Part shown: piece after piece, positions 22,385-33,160 of the stretch
How the letters are laid out: each line of letters begins with the position of its first letter
Position numbering within the stretch: the stretch's first letter is position 1
Translations under genes and position numbers: made by a program
The notes under the pieces: generated by a model
Database searches by the model: none
The model's input: only the letters and a program-made list of their open reading frames with translations
What the model was told of the DNA's origin: nothing
Assembly (NCBI GenBank): GCA_036362985.1
Contig: JAYGXS010000001.1
Coordinates: 51,427,954 to 51,491,953 of the forward strand
DNA: 64,000 nt
Direction: 5' to 3'
Source: Ligula intestinalis
Taxonomy: Eukaryota; Platyhelminthes; Cestoda; Diphyllobothriidea; Diphyllobothriidae

Positions 22385-23941
22385 ATTATCCGTCTAAAAA
22401 ACTCGCACTCCTCGGGAACGGATGGCCTTCCAAATTCACTTATCAAGAGAGCATTCAGCTTCCCCCGATTGCTAAGTTATCTATTCTCAGCTTATCTTCT
22501 AAACGGTTTCTTTCCTGACTCATGGAAGACATCTATTATTCTTCCAGTCTTCAAGTCAGGATCTCGTTCGGACGTAAATAACTACCGAGGTGTTCATAAC
22601 ACCCCGGCCCTAGCCAAACTTCTGGAAAAGATCATTTTTAATCAAATTCTCGATTTTTGTGTAGAAAATAAACTATTAAGTGCCTGACAGCATGGATTTC
22701 TACCTGGAAGATCATGCGAAACCTGCCACTTGGCATTCCTTAACCTGGTTACTTCACTTCGTAATGAACAGCAATCAGTCATCGTGATTTACTTTGACCT
22801 TAGTAAAGCTTTTGACAAGGTGCCTCATAGGCGCCTTTTAGTGAAACTGGAAGCCCTAGGCATCAGGCCTCCCCTCCTCGATTTCATTGCCTCCTACCTG
22901 TCTAACCGCAGCCAGAAGGTCTTAGTAGGCAATAGCTACTCGATGCCTCAGCCGATCACGAGTGGTGTATTACAAGGCACGGTTTTAGGTCCTCTCCTTT
23001 TCATTCTTTACATAGATGAAATTTCAACAGTGCTAAATAATTCGGAAAATTTCATTTATGCTGATGACCTTAAGTGTATTTACTCATTTTCTAAGGACAC
23101 GGCCAGTAGTTGTGTTGATAAAGTTAACGCAGACTTGCGTACTCTATCAAGTTGGAGCGCAACATGGCAGATGGAGTTTTCTCCATCAAAATGTAGTTTC
23201 TTGAGTTTTGGTCCCGCAAGGCTTCCTGGACCAATTATCTTCCAAAATAGTCCACTGTTAGAAAGATCTACGATCAAGGATTTGGGTCTTACTTACACGA
23301 ATAAGCTTGCATTATCACCTCATGCAGATCGAATTTCTGCCAAGGCCGCACAGATATGTGGGTTTATATCGCATAACTTTTTCCTTCCAGAAATGAAGTT
23401 AAAACTATACCGCATGTTTGTTCTTCCTATACTAGAATACTGCTGCCCGCTTTTTGGCCTCATGACCCAGCATGACCGTAGTAAGATTGAAAAGGTTCAG
23501 CGAGTTTTCACTCGTAAAATATTTTCTGTTTCTGGGTCTGGTATGTGTTATACAGATAGATGTCAATTAGCAAACATGAAATTTCTTTGGATAAGAAGAC
23601 TCGAAGCTGGTCTATGCTTTCTGTTTCGCGTTAACAATAGTCCTAATCTCCCACAAGTTAACGCTCTCCTTCCAGTTGACCGACCTTACGCCACTCGTAA
23701 CTCTTCCATGATAATTTTACCACCCCGTAGCTCCACATCTAACCGTTCTCGCATTTTTACCTCCAAATATGCTTTTATTTGGAACAACCTTCCTCTCGAT
23801 ATTAGACTGTCTTGTACACTGTCGATTTTTAAAGGCAAACTATATAAGCATTTAAATTTAGAGGAAATAAAGTCGTTACTGTCTGTTTCCTTTCCAAACA
23901 CGCAAGTTGTAGATTTTGAAAAGGGTCCTCCTGGCATTTGA
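22385..23941 (+). pseudogene. Family C reverse transcriptase, one stop codon
   Basis: A single frame carries the polymerase from its first blocks to the natural end (PPGI, stop at 23939-23941), with only one nonsense codon, TGA at 22685-22687, before QHGFLPGRSCETCH. The uninterrupted part from 22730 is 403 codons. Landmarks are NSHSSGTDGLPNSLIK, NNYRGVHNTPALAKLLEKI, VIYFDLSKAFDKVPHRRLL, SGVLQGTVLGPLLFILYIDE, the intact catalytic box YADD (about 23058-23069), WQMEFSPSKC and the thumb motif RMFVLPILEYCCPLFGLM. It is 5'-truncated, so endonuclease and ORF1 are absent. This is the best preserved polymerase in the window beside element F. Confidence 0.9.
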
Positions 23942-24452
23942 AGCTCTTCCCAGGATACTAAAATGGTTTCTAAATATGTTAGCATTTCCCTCTGCAGAGT
24001 CAAGCATCACTTCCAAGGGCTGCGAATTCTTCTCCGTTTTTGCAACCTTCGTTGTGGTCTTCGCGATTGGCTCTGGAATCTGGTGGGTCGCAACTCGATG
24101 ACGTTGCCTTGACTTCTACTGCCTTCTCCTGCCTTCCGGATGACCCCTTCCTAACTCAACGATATATTATTTTTTCCCATGACCATAAACGTCCCGAACC
24201 CTCAACATCAGGTCCCAAACTAACCACATCAAACCCTTTTACCTATTAAGGCAGTTTTTTCTCCTAAACTTTTTTTGAACTCGGTGGCCCGCTGAACTCA
24301 TCCACCGATCTAGGAGTTTTTTTTACTGCCGATGACAATTATTTATAAGAGTTCACTGCTTATCATTATTATTTTTATTTTCACGAAAGCACTAAGTTTG
24401 TAACGACAGGGCCCCTTGGGCCTTAACTATACAAATTATTATTATTATTATA
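22385..24452 (+). mobile_element. Family C non-LTR element, copy 1
   Basis: A 5'-truncated CR1/Jockey-like element inserted into Gypsy-2 gag. It consists of the second half of ORF2 followed by a 510-bp 3' UTR. The end has CACTAAGTTTG, a GGGCCCcttGGGCC hairpin and a tandem ATT tail (24433-24452). Gag sequence stops at about 22384 and resumes at 24453. It is a close relative of the copy at 27990-38115. Confidence 0.85.
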
Positions 24453-24535
24453 CTCGATATACCCTCAACTTCCTTAATCCCGACGCCTGCGAATTGGCTC
24501 TTTCGTCTAGAATTACCTTGTCCACACTCAGAAGA
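24453..24535 (+). pseudogene. gag: Gypsy-2 gag, continuation
   Basis: Reads TRYTLNFLNPDACELALSSR directly after the family C tail. It corresponds to SRYALNFPSPNACELALSSG of Gypsy-3 and proves that the C element interrupted gag. It breaks off where the RNase H region begins. Confidence 0.75.
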
Positions 24536-24539
24536 ATTG

Positions 24540-26603
24540 TCCTTTCGTTTGGTCTGCCGACTGCACGACTGCGTTTAACGACCTGCACGATGCCCTCTGC
24601 TCCGCACTGGTACTAGCCTTCCCTAATGTCGCTGCGGATGCACTTGAGTTCATTCTGGACACCGACGCCAGCGGGTCTGCTATAGGTGCTCTGTTATCCC
24701 AACCTGACAAGAACGGTCTCGAAAATCCCATTTGCTTCGCCAGCAATACCTTGTCAAGGACCCAGCGTAACTACAGTGTTACCCGCAGAGAACTTTTTGG
24801 CTGTCATGACTTTCGTCCGACAGTTCAGACATCTATTACTGGGTAAAAACTTCGTCAGCCGTACGGATCACCGTGCCCTACAATGGCTGCAGTCCCTTAA
24901 GGATCCTATGCACCAATTCGCACGTTGGCAAGAGTTTCTATAGGACTTTGATTACGACTGTGTTTATCGCCCGGGGCCCCGCCACAACAATGCCGACGCC
25001 CTATCCCGTCTACCCACCAACCCCACCCTCGATACCCCAGACTCAGTCGAGTCCGTCAATGCACTGGTTATTTTGGAACCCACCCGTTTGGAATGGTCCT
25101 CCGCGCAAGGCTCCAACCCCGACACCGCCACCATCTATCGACACCTTTCGTCCGATCTCCCCAAACTAACTGAACGCGAGATGCGCCGTTCTAGTGCTAG
25201 GGCCCGTCTCCTTCTCCAACAATGGCCCCACCTTCTCATAGAGAACGACATTCTTTTCCTGCGCGACCCCGACTGCCGTCGTTTACGACCCGTCGTACCC
25301 GGCTGCCTCATCGACCCCGTCCTTACTGATCTCCATAAGGAGATTGGTCACTGTGGGCAACGCCAAGCCAACCTGGCAACCCATGCCCGTTTTCGGTGGC
25401 CCCAGATGCGTTCTTCCGTGATTCCCTTCTGTCAGAGTTGTCCCACCTGTGCCTCTTACAAATATACCTCTCTCTGGTACCCCGAGCTCCTCTCCAACCC
25501 ATGACCACCGGTTTTCCGGGTGAACGTGTCGGTTTGGACATAATCGGCCCCCTTTCTATCTCCTTCCGCGGTTACACCCATGTTTTGGTCATGGTCGATT
25601 ATTTCACCAAATAGGTTGAAGCGGTACCATTGTACGACCAGAAGGCATCCACGGTAGCTAACGCAGTGAGCCGCACCTGGATTATTCGCTGGGGATCTCC
25701 AACAGCTTTCCAGACTGATCGCGGAAGTAACTTCGACTTTCAGCTATTCCAAGATGTTTGCGCCATTTTCAGAGTAAACAAGACCCGTACCACCCCCTAC
25801 CATCTTGAAGGCAACGGGCTTGTAGAACGCACTAATCGCACCCTACACAGCCTCCTTCTCGCCTTTTCCAAGGATGGTCACGAGAAAGATTGGGACGTTC
25901 AAATTACAAATTCAACTTTTTCTCTGTTTGCCAGCTTACAGGGGCTTTGTGCACTCCTCCACCGGTTTTACGCAACACTACCTCTGGACCGGCTGAGACC
26001 TCCGCCTACCCTCCGACCTTTGTTGCCTGCTCCCCACCTCCGACCCTACCTCCATCCACTTTCAACAACGTCCAGTTACGAGAGACCATACGTTGCGCTC
26101 ACAATGCCGCCCGGCGAACGCTAGGATTTTCCGCTGAACATCAGAAAGATAAGTTCGACCGCCGTATCGCAAGTCACTCTTTCCAGTTGTACGACATCGT
26201 CATGTACAAGCCTACCTCTCATCGCCGCGGCGCCTCCTCCAAGTTTCAATACCCCTGGACCGGACCTTTCTGCGTCGTCGAAATTATGTCCCCAACCACT
26301 CTCCTCTTACTTGTTGCCTCGAATCCTTCCCGCCCCCTGTTCACGGCTCATTTTGTTAAGCTAAAACCCTACCGCAGCCGACTCCCCATCTGCAACCTCG
26401 ACTCCCTACTCATCCTTCCCCCCAACCAACTTTCCCCTGTAGCCTCCAAGATTACCGTATCCTCACCCCGTGTCGACATCGACGCCGACGACGACGTTTC
26501 CCTCCACATAGTTACCCCTGACCTAGTCCCTGCTGTAGCATTAGAGGTCACCGTTCCCTCCCCCCTAGCTGACACCAGCACTGAGGACAATGCTACATCG
26601 TAG
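24540..26603 (+). pseudogene. pol: Gypsy-2 RNase H and integrase
   Basis: RNase H: FILDTDASGSAIGALLSQ, then ENFLAVMTFVRQFRHLLLGK and RTDHRALQWL (24650-24895); a TAG at 24941-24943 interrupts it. The integrase zinc region has H and C ligands around DLHKEIGHCG and CQSCPTC. The core keeps D in GLDIIGP, D in QTDRGSNF and E in HLEGNGLVERTNR. TAG at 25612-25614 replaces the Trp of the FTKW motif. Frameshifts occur near 25490 and around 25900. The C-terminal GPY/F module (FQYPWTGPFCVVEI, about 26245-26290) precedes a Pro/Thr-rich end at 26603. The second strand-transfer domain is complete but the reading frame is not. Confidence 0.85.
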
Positions 26604-26613
26604 AAGGGGGCCA
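26604..26613 (+). other. Gypsy-2 polypurine tract
   Basis: AAGGGGGCCA lies between the stop codon of the integrase frame and the TGTAACG start of the 3' LTR, as expected for the plus-strand primer. Confidence 0.6.
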
Positions 26614-27541
26614 TGTAACGAACCACCCTGACCCTCGTTAGTTTGAATTGGTTTCCTTGGTTGTCTAGTTTCACTTTTCGGTATTGCAGAAGAAGTCGCG
26701 GCTCGCGTTCGTCGTTTTGTAGCGGGCCGGGAATTTCAAGGTTGGCACACACCTAAAGGATAAGAGAAGTGAAGATGGTTCTGTAACGGAAACTCGGAAT
26801 TGGATTGATAATCATCACCCGAGCACACAAATATCCAGGCCGGAGTAAAAGGGAACGTGAATATACGGAGAGGAATCTTCTAGTAATAAAGAATACGTAC
26901 AGTGTAAGAAAATAATATGGGGACAGGGAACGGCGTTACACAGATACAAGTCCCATCTGGAGTGGTGTGTTCTCTTATGTCTGATCAGCTACCGGTGGGG
27001 AATACAGTGCTGTGGGCGACTGCAGGGGCGAGACGGGAGTGCTGACATTGTGTGTGGGACTACGATACGATTGACGACGACGGCGGCGGGAAGAGGGTAA
27101 GCGGCTGTAAGGGGTAAGGGCACCGGTTTCTTCACTGATACTCGATAACCGCATCTCCATTCAGGGTCCGCACCAAAAGTGACGACCTTGGTGTACTTAA
27201 ACAATCATTCAGTTTCTTCGCTCGTTACAGTTCCATCATCGTTTTTTTTCCATGCCATCGCCCCATTCTCCTCTCACACTTTAAGTCTAACGATTTTTTT
27301 CCTACGACCCTTTCCTTCTATATTTTTCTATCCGATCGTTCGTTCAATAAACGTTAATCAATTCTCGACAATCTTATATTCCCTCGTGTACTCTTTCGGA
27401 GATAATCATAATTCTCCTGTTGATGAACTGTATAATCTTTTAGGGAGCATCTACTGCGAAAGACCGAAAACCGTGCAAGCTCCTTTGATTTCGATTCCGG
27501 CTACCAGCAATTCGTTTGGCTTTCCCTGCTCGGAAGTTACA
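26614..27541 (+). repeat. Gypsy-2 3' LTR, 928 bp
   Basis: Starts TGTAACGAACC and ends GTTACA. A polyadenylation signal AATAAA lies near 27347. It is about twice the length of the Gypsy-3 LTR (435 bp); the middle part, roughly 26720-27190, has no counterpart there and may be extra sequence inserted in this LTR. No full-length 5' partner exists to test this. Confidence 0.65.
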
Positions 27542-27989
27542 GCAGAAAGCGCAAATGACAGAAAATGCTGGCGTAGAAATGCAAAAAATGGGAGATGCGG
27601 AAGCCAAATAAGAGCAAATTTTTCAGCTATATGAGGAGTAAACAGGAAGAATATTGACTTTTTTAAATTTAAGATTACGCAGGTCAAGGTCAAGGTCGGG
27701 CGCTGATTTCGAAAGTTCAGCGAAGTCATCAGTCTTATATAAATCGATTTATCTAAGAGAAGATACGACTATAAGTCGTTCGTTTTCTTATATAAATTAT
27801 CCGTAAGTACCAGTTCTTACGCTTGAAAAATCTGCTTCCATTCCATTTGTTGGTTTGGTCTCTGCTTGCTTACCTAGCATTCCGTTAACCATCTGCCTTG
27901 CTTTCAGCAACTTATATAAGCTTAAACAGCTAGTTTATTCTGAATTTCCGACTGTTTTAGTGATAAGTCTACTTTTTGCTTCGAAAAGT
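27542..27989 (+). other. Flank and possible 5' UTR of family C copy 2
   Basis: No known family recognised. Its position directly upstream of the ORF1 start at 27990 makes part of it the likely 5' UTR of the C element, but the element start could not be located. Confidence 0.3.
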
Positions 27990-29291
27990 ATGAAGGCGAC
28001 ACTTTCATTCAGTAGGAAGCCTCAGAATTCCAGACCCAAGCGGTGTCTGCGAAAAGCAAACATCATTACTGATATCAGTCTTCAGCCTGACATCAGTATT
28101 CAGCCTGATCTGATTGCCGAGCAAATAGATTTGTCTGCAATGAAAATCGCAGCGAGTTTATGTTGAAATTTGAGTCAGTTCTCTCAATCCTTGGGACCCT
28201 ATTTGATGGGAATATCTCTGCAGTTTCCTCTCAGGAATGCAACCGTTTAGATACTCTCGTTAATTTGGTCGCAAGTGAGTCACAGGATGGACAAAAAAGG
28301 TCGTACAATTTTATTCTGAAAAACGTTCCGAAATCAATTAGGCCAATGGACGTTGCAATTCATTTACTCTGCTCCTGCAGATTTAACTATAAAATTGCAG
28401 AGGCGCTTAGGCTGTCATCTCGCAGTAAAAAACTCACCCATTTTAGTCAAGCTATTTTCACCCATCGAAATAGACGCCATTTTTAAACAGCAAGAGCTTG
28501 TTTCCAAATATCTGAGAAACGCAATGTATTTCCTCTGTCATGATCTCACTCCAATGGAGCGAAGAATAGCGTTAAGTTCTCCTAATAAAATAGTAAGTTC
28601 ACCGCAACCGGCTCAAGTTCCTGGTCGTAACCCTAGGAAGCCTAGCGAGCCATGTACTTTTATTCCTGCCAAACCTAGATTACTGCTTCCCAGTACAGCA
28701 ACTGTCTCATCCCCCTCAAGTCACCAGACATCCCCGTCTACTTCCAACTTAAATGCTTCTCTAGTTGCCATAGCTAGTAATTCTGGTAGCCCTCCTAGAA
28801 ATTCCGAAAAGCCTTCTACGTCAGGTAGACCAACAGCTTCGATACTCGATCAGAGTCCTCCCAAACCTTCTATTAAATCACCCAATTCAGGTCGTCGAAA
28901 GGGTGGGATCCGGAACTCAACCGCGATCATGCAGCCTTCCCAAAAACTAACTAAGCCTATACAACAGGAAGCTAACAAACATATAGGTTACCCTACTTAT
29001 CACAAGTATCATACTGGGCCAGGCTTTCCACCGCTTCATCCTCATAGTTACCTTACCTCGCCCTCCAGCCTCTCTTTCCCGTCTTTCCCGTCTTGGTTTT
29101 CCCAATTTCCCGGTAACTATCAGCAAACTCACCACGGCACTAATCTTTATGGCCCATCGATCTCAAAGAGCTATCTACCTGCAGCTTTCAGCTATCCCCC
29201 TCAGCTTCATTATGTTAATTGTCCTGCTCCAGTCGATGGCCTTTCTCCAAACTTCCAACCAAATTACCCACCTCCAAATTTTTATAACTAA
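27990..29291 (+). pseudogene. Family C ORF1 (RRM-like, Pro/Ser-rich tail), two frameshifts
   Basis: Likely RNA-binding ORF1 protein of a CR1/L2-type element. From ATG 27990 the frame runs to about 28150, shifts, then carries NFILKNVPKSIRPMDVAIHL (about 28310-28370). A second shift in an A-run near 28425 leads to SPILVKLFSPIEIDAIFKQQ and CHDLTPMERRIAL, the typical end of the RRM-like core. The C-terminal 240 residues are low-complexity, rich in Pro, Ser and aromatic residues (FPSFPSWFSQFPGNYQQ). Stop at 29289-29291. The endonuclease frame starts about 45 bp downstream. Confidence 0.65.
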
Positions 29292-29335
29292 ATAAAGATA
29301 ACCCTAGTTCGATTACTCAAGCTTCACTAGATATC

Positions 29336-29954
29336 ATCTTGCTTAATGCAAGATCTGTCTTAAATAAGATGGCTCAACTTAGAGCTATTGCGTTCGAGCT
29401 GAAGCCAGATGTTACATGCATTACAGAGTCGTGGACCCATCCACTAATTGCTGATGCTTTACTCATAATAGACGAGTATGATTTCTACCGTCAAGACCGC
29501 CCTAGTAAACGTGGTGGCCGTTGTCTTCTCTATATTAAAGCTATTTTTAAGCATTTCCCGTTCGACCTAGATGCTGAGTCATTCTCGGGCAATTACTGCT
29601 TTGCATCCATTATCCTGTCTCCCCGTCAAAAGGTGATTACTGGATGCATTTATAGTCCACCTAACTCATCATCGGAAGATGATGAAAAGCTTTGCGAAAT
29701 ATTCAGGCTGATTTCGGAGTCCGCATTTGATGCTTAAGTTATCACTGGGGATTTCAACTTTCCCGAAATTGATTGGTCATTGAACTGTTGTCCATCCAGA
29801 TTTCAGCCCTTCCTAGATACCATCAATTTTTCAAACTGGTCTCAGTTGGTCTGTTCCCCAACAAGGGATCAGCATATTTTAGATTAAATTTTCACGAATG
29901 ACATTTCCCCCCTTTTTGTTGACTACAATCAGAACCTCTTCCCAAGTGACCATA
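29336..29954 (+). pseudogene. Family C ORF2 endonuclease domain, two stops
   Basis: Apurinic-type endonuclease that would nick the target DNA: LLNARSVLNKMAQLRAIAFE, CITESWTHPL, YRQDRPSKRGGRCLLYIK, YSPPN, ITGDFNFPEIDWS and PSDH at 29943-29954, so all main catalytic blocks are present. TAA at 29735-29737 precedes VITGDFN, and TAA at 29885-29887 replaces a Leu codon in LDLIFTND. The domain runs into the assembly gap. Confidence 0.85.
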
Positions 29955-30414
29955 NNNNNNNNNNNNNNNNNNNNNNNNNNNNNNNNNNNNNNNNNNNNNN
30001 NNNNNNNNNNNNNNNNNNNNNNNNNNNNNNNNNNNNNNNNNNNNNNNNNNNNNNNNNNNNNNNNNNNNNNNNNNNNNNNNNNNNNNNNNNNNNNNNNNNN
30101 NNNNNNNNNNNNNNNNNNNNNNNNNNNNNNNNNNNNNNNNNNNNNNNNNNNNNNNNNNNNNNNNNNNNNNNNNNNNNNNNNNNNNNNNNNNNNNNNNNNN
30201 NNNNNNNNNNNNNNNNNNNNNNNNNNNNNNNNNNNNNNNNNNNNNNNNNNNNNNNNNNNNNNNNNNNNNNNNNNNNNNNNNNNNNNNNNNNNNNNNNNNN
30301 NNNNNNNNNNNNNNNNNNNNNNNNNNNNNNNNNNNNNNNNNNNNNNNNNNNNNNNNNNNNNNNNNNNNNNNNNNNNNNNNNNNNNNNNNNNNNNNNNNNN
30401 NNNNNNNNNNNNNN
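29955..30414. other. Assembly gap, 460 N
   Basis: Unknown sequence. The family C element flanks it on both sides; compared with copy 1 and element D the missing part should include the endonuclease-polymerase linker and first polymerase blocks, about 1 kb, so the gap length is probably not exact. Confidence 0.95.
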
Positions 30415-30923
30415 TAGGCGCCTTTTAGTGAAACTGGAAGCCCTAGGCATCAGGCCTCCCCTCCTCGATGTCATTGCCTCCTACCTGTCTAACCGCAGCC
30501 AGAAGGTTTTAGTAGGCAATAGCTACTCGATGCTTCAGCCGATCACGAGTGGTGTATTACAAGGCACGGTTTTAGGTCCCCTCCTTTTCATTCTTTACAT
30601 AAATTAAATTTCAACAGTGCTAAATAATTTGGAAAATTTCATTTATGCTGATGACCTTAAGTGTATTTACTCATTTTCTAAGGACACGGCCAGTACTTGT
30701 GTTGATAAAGTTAACGCAGACTTGCGTACTCTCTCGAGTTTTCTCCATCAAAATGTAGTTTCTTGAGTTTTGGTCCCGCAAGGCTTCCTGGACCCATTAT
30801 CTTCCAAAATAGTCCACTGTTAGAAAGATCTACGATAAAGGATTTGGGTCTTACTTACACGAATAAGCTTGCATTATCACCTCATGCAGATCGAATTTCT
30901 GCCAAGGCCGCACAGATAATAAG
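30415..30923 (+). pseudogene. Family C reverse transcriptase, middle part
   Basis: Near-identical to 22829-23355 of copy 1: RRLLVKLEALGIRPPLLD, SGVLQGTVLGPLLFILYI and the catalytic box in NFIYADDLKC. A TAA after FILYIN (about 30604) and loss of the WSATWQMEF segment (about 18 bp near 30740) break the frame. It is interrupted by element F. Confidence 0.85.
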
Positions 30924-30929
30924 GTTTAT

Positions 30930-31090
30930 TTGTAACGCACATCTTTGGCGCCGTCAAAAAACCCCGGAAGGCAGGAAAAAACCTAACCCAAACCCCTTCT
31001 TTCGCAGTGACCATTGTATTTGGTTTGGTCTTTTGCTAGGTCAATAGTCTGCGCAATAAGGAGTTTGTTTTAAGTGAAAAAAAACCTGAC
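30930..31090 (-). repeat. Element F 3' tail with hairpin
   Basis: On the minus strand it ends GGCGCCAAAGATGTGCG and then the target duplication. The hairpin arms CAAACCCCTT (30989-30998) and AAGGAGTTTG (31058-31067) occupy the place of the family A arms CAAACTCCCTAT/ATAGGGAGTTTG but differ in sequence. Confidence 0.65.
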
Positions 31091-32241
31091 TTATAGGGAA
31101 CAAATCGAGGAAAACATGAAATAAAATAGCTATACATTGTAGGTTTTACGGTTTTATAGTAAGAATACTTGGGGTCTGGAAAAATTGTAATGTCCTTTAA
31201 CTGAGGTATACTTAGCCGCGGTCAGTTAGAAGGTGAAAAAATCAGCTGATGATATGGCATCTACCGTATGCATGGGTCTGCTCGATACGGAGATTACAAT
31301 CGTTGTCCAGTGGCACAAGTTTGCTAATTAGATGGGTCGTTGCAGATGTCTGAGGTGGGTCGAGGCAGCTGCGAAGCACCATCGTCATTCAAGTGCATCG
31401 GCAGAAGACATTTGGCCTTTCGTTTGTCGAATATCTAAGTGAGATTGAGATTTACATCATTAGTATTTATATTTCTGATACATTATAAGAGAAAACAATA
31501 TATATTTTAGTATAATTGAAGAGAAAATTATTTTCTTTCATAATAATTTTTTAAAAACATTTAGATATTAGTAGAGGAACCCAAGTAACAAATCGCTAGC
31601 GATCGCTACGGACTTTCACCAGAATGTCCAATAATTCACTACCCCGCTGTTCTGTGTCCCCAGGTGAACGTACGCACCGAATGCGTGGGCGCTTGCTCAG
31701 AGTTTTTCCAACCCCCCTCCCCCTTTGCGCAGCCCTCGTTTGGCGTCAGAGTGCGCGCACCCGTTTTCAGCAGAAAGTAACGATCCGTTCTCATGAAACG
31801 CGCTGCTTGGGCCACGACGAACACCTGGTCACGCCTCTCAGTCAACTAAACCGGTACCCGGCCGCGCGAACGCCACCCTCCCCCTACCACTAACTTCACT
31901 CACCCCTCCCCCTTATTTCGCGCTCGCTGGCGCGCGCACCCAGGCCCGCGCGAAGAGGTCGATAAGGCTTGGCGAGTGCAACCATCCATCATATGGTCCG
32001 AATGCGGGTCAGATTTCGTGATAGTGATTTTTTTAGGAGGCCCGGCGGTGAGAACAGACGAAACAGCTTTTGATCGTGGGACCGGCTGCATTGATTTCTA
32101 CAATCTCTAAGTCGTAGTCGTTTGGAAAAATGTCATTTCGTCTGAAAGTGTCACAGGAGGAACATCTGCTCTTCCGCCATAAACTTCTCCCAATTATTTT
32201 ATTATTACCAGCTGCTGCTAACGTTTTTTCTCTTTGCAGGA

Positions 32242-32618
32242 ATGAAACTATACTGTCCCAGTTGCGGTGAGGCATTTGCAAGTCCCTATCGACGGCATTT
32301 AGAAGGCGGTACTGGTGGCAAGCAGCGTAAGAAGTCATCTGAACAGAGCGGTTTGTATCGTGGTGTTTGTTTATTTTGCGGTAGTAATAAGAGGTTTTTT
32401 TTTCTACCGTAGGAAAGAAGTATAAGTTGGCTCTAATCAAGTGGTGTATAGACCGTAAGGTGCCGCATAGGACTTCAAACCCTATTCTGAGAATGTGGTC
32501 TCAAATCTTCCCGGTTATTCCGGTGGATACGAGAACACTTCTAAGAACTCGAAATATTAATATGGTAGTGAGAATGGATGATGGCAAGTATATGCAGATT
32601 TCTCGGCGCCTTAGTTAA
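32242..32618 (+). CDS. Two-exon small protein with CxxC motif and transposase-N-terminus-like segment
   Basis: Exon 1 is 32242-32350 and exon 2 is 32413-32618; the join is in phase and gives 104 residues. Splice sites are a GT at 32351 and a pyrimidine-rich stretch ending AG at 32412; another pyrimidine tract ending CAG at 32239 lies just before the ATG, suggesting an upstream 5' UTR exon. The N-terminus MKLYCPSCGEAFASPYRRHL looks like a degenerate zinc-finger. The C-terminal half contains ALIKWCIDRKVPHRTSNPIL and PVDTRTLLRTRNI. A block of this kind, with DxRTLLxT, occurs at the N-terminus of some animal tnp2/CACTA-like transposases as I recall them; this is not verified. The stop at 32616 may be natural or a truncation. 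Confidence 0.45.
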
Positions 32619-33151
32619 GGGCACTTGAGGCCGCATCTTTTAACTCCTCACCTATCAGTATTAGCAGCTACTCCTAAAGATGCCTACTTTCGCCTTCGCT
32701 CTGGATTTATGTGCGTTAGGTAAGGTATTTATAGCGAATCTTCGTACTATAAGTTGAGTGTATCGTACGTTGAGGAGGTCTCCGAGGTTTTCACTCGGCC
32801 CATAAAGTCATCAGGGCTACGTATTTTTAGGGTAAAGTTCTCTAATAATGTTAGCGAGGTAGAGGTTCGGGAACCCTTCCAGAAGTTCATGGGAGTTCCC
32901 GATGAGGACTTCATAATCCTCATTAAGCTGCTATGATTACGCACCCTCGGGGATTGAAAGCGGGATATGGCATGAAAACTCGTAGTCCTTCGCCACACGC
33001 GCTGCGACATATACGTAGGGAGATAGCTTCTACTCATTATTAACCTCCCAGTGTTTATGCCGCCAGTACCGTTTTGCAAACGCAGCGTGCAGGACTAGGT
33101 AAGTGCCTCCCCCCACCCCATACTCACTTCAGGGTTTTTTTTACCTTGTAG
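32619..33151 (+). other. Possible further exon material, frame broken
   Basis: A GTAAGG at 32720 followed by an AG at 32753 looks like a 34-nt intron. After it 61 codons are open (SYVEEVSEVFTRPIKSSGLR, to a stop at 32934-32936). The reading frames on either side do not join, so this may be a decayed exon. A consensus donor GTAAGT at 33099 and an acceptor TTACCTTGTAG ending at 33151 define a likely 53-nt 5' UTR intron of the next gene. Confidence 0.3.
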
Positions 33152-33160
33152 ATAGTAACT

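Larger units (their letters stand above)
22030..27541 (+). mobile_element. Gypsy-2: internally deleted gypsy element carrying a family C insertion
   Basis: Contains a truncated 5' LTR (22030-22183), the gag start, a family C non-LTR insertion (about 22385-24452), a short gag continuation (24453-24535), then directly RNase H and integrase (24540-26603) and a 3' LTR (26614-27541). Protease and nearly all of the reverse transcriptase are missing between about 24535 and 24540, so this is a deletion derivative. Its gag and integrase are close relatives of Gypsy-3. Confidence 0.8.

Noticed and set aside
29898..30474. Open frames across the N block
   Set aside because: They are produced by unknown bases and carry no information.
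31637..31641. CACTA at the left edge of the gene-bearing insert, suggesting an EnSpm/CACTA end
   Set aside because: No matching TAGTG end was found on the right side near 34500-34700 and CACTA is common by chance.
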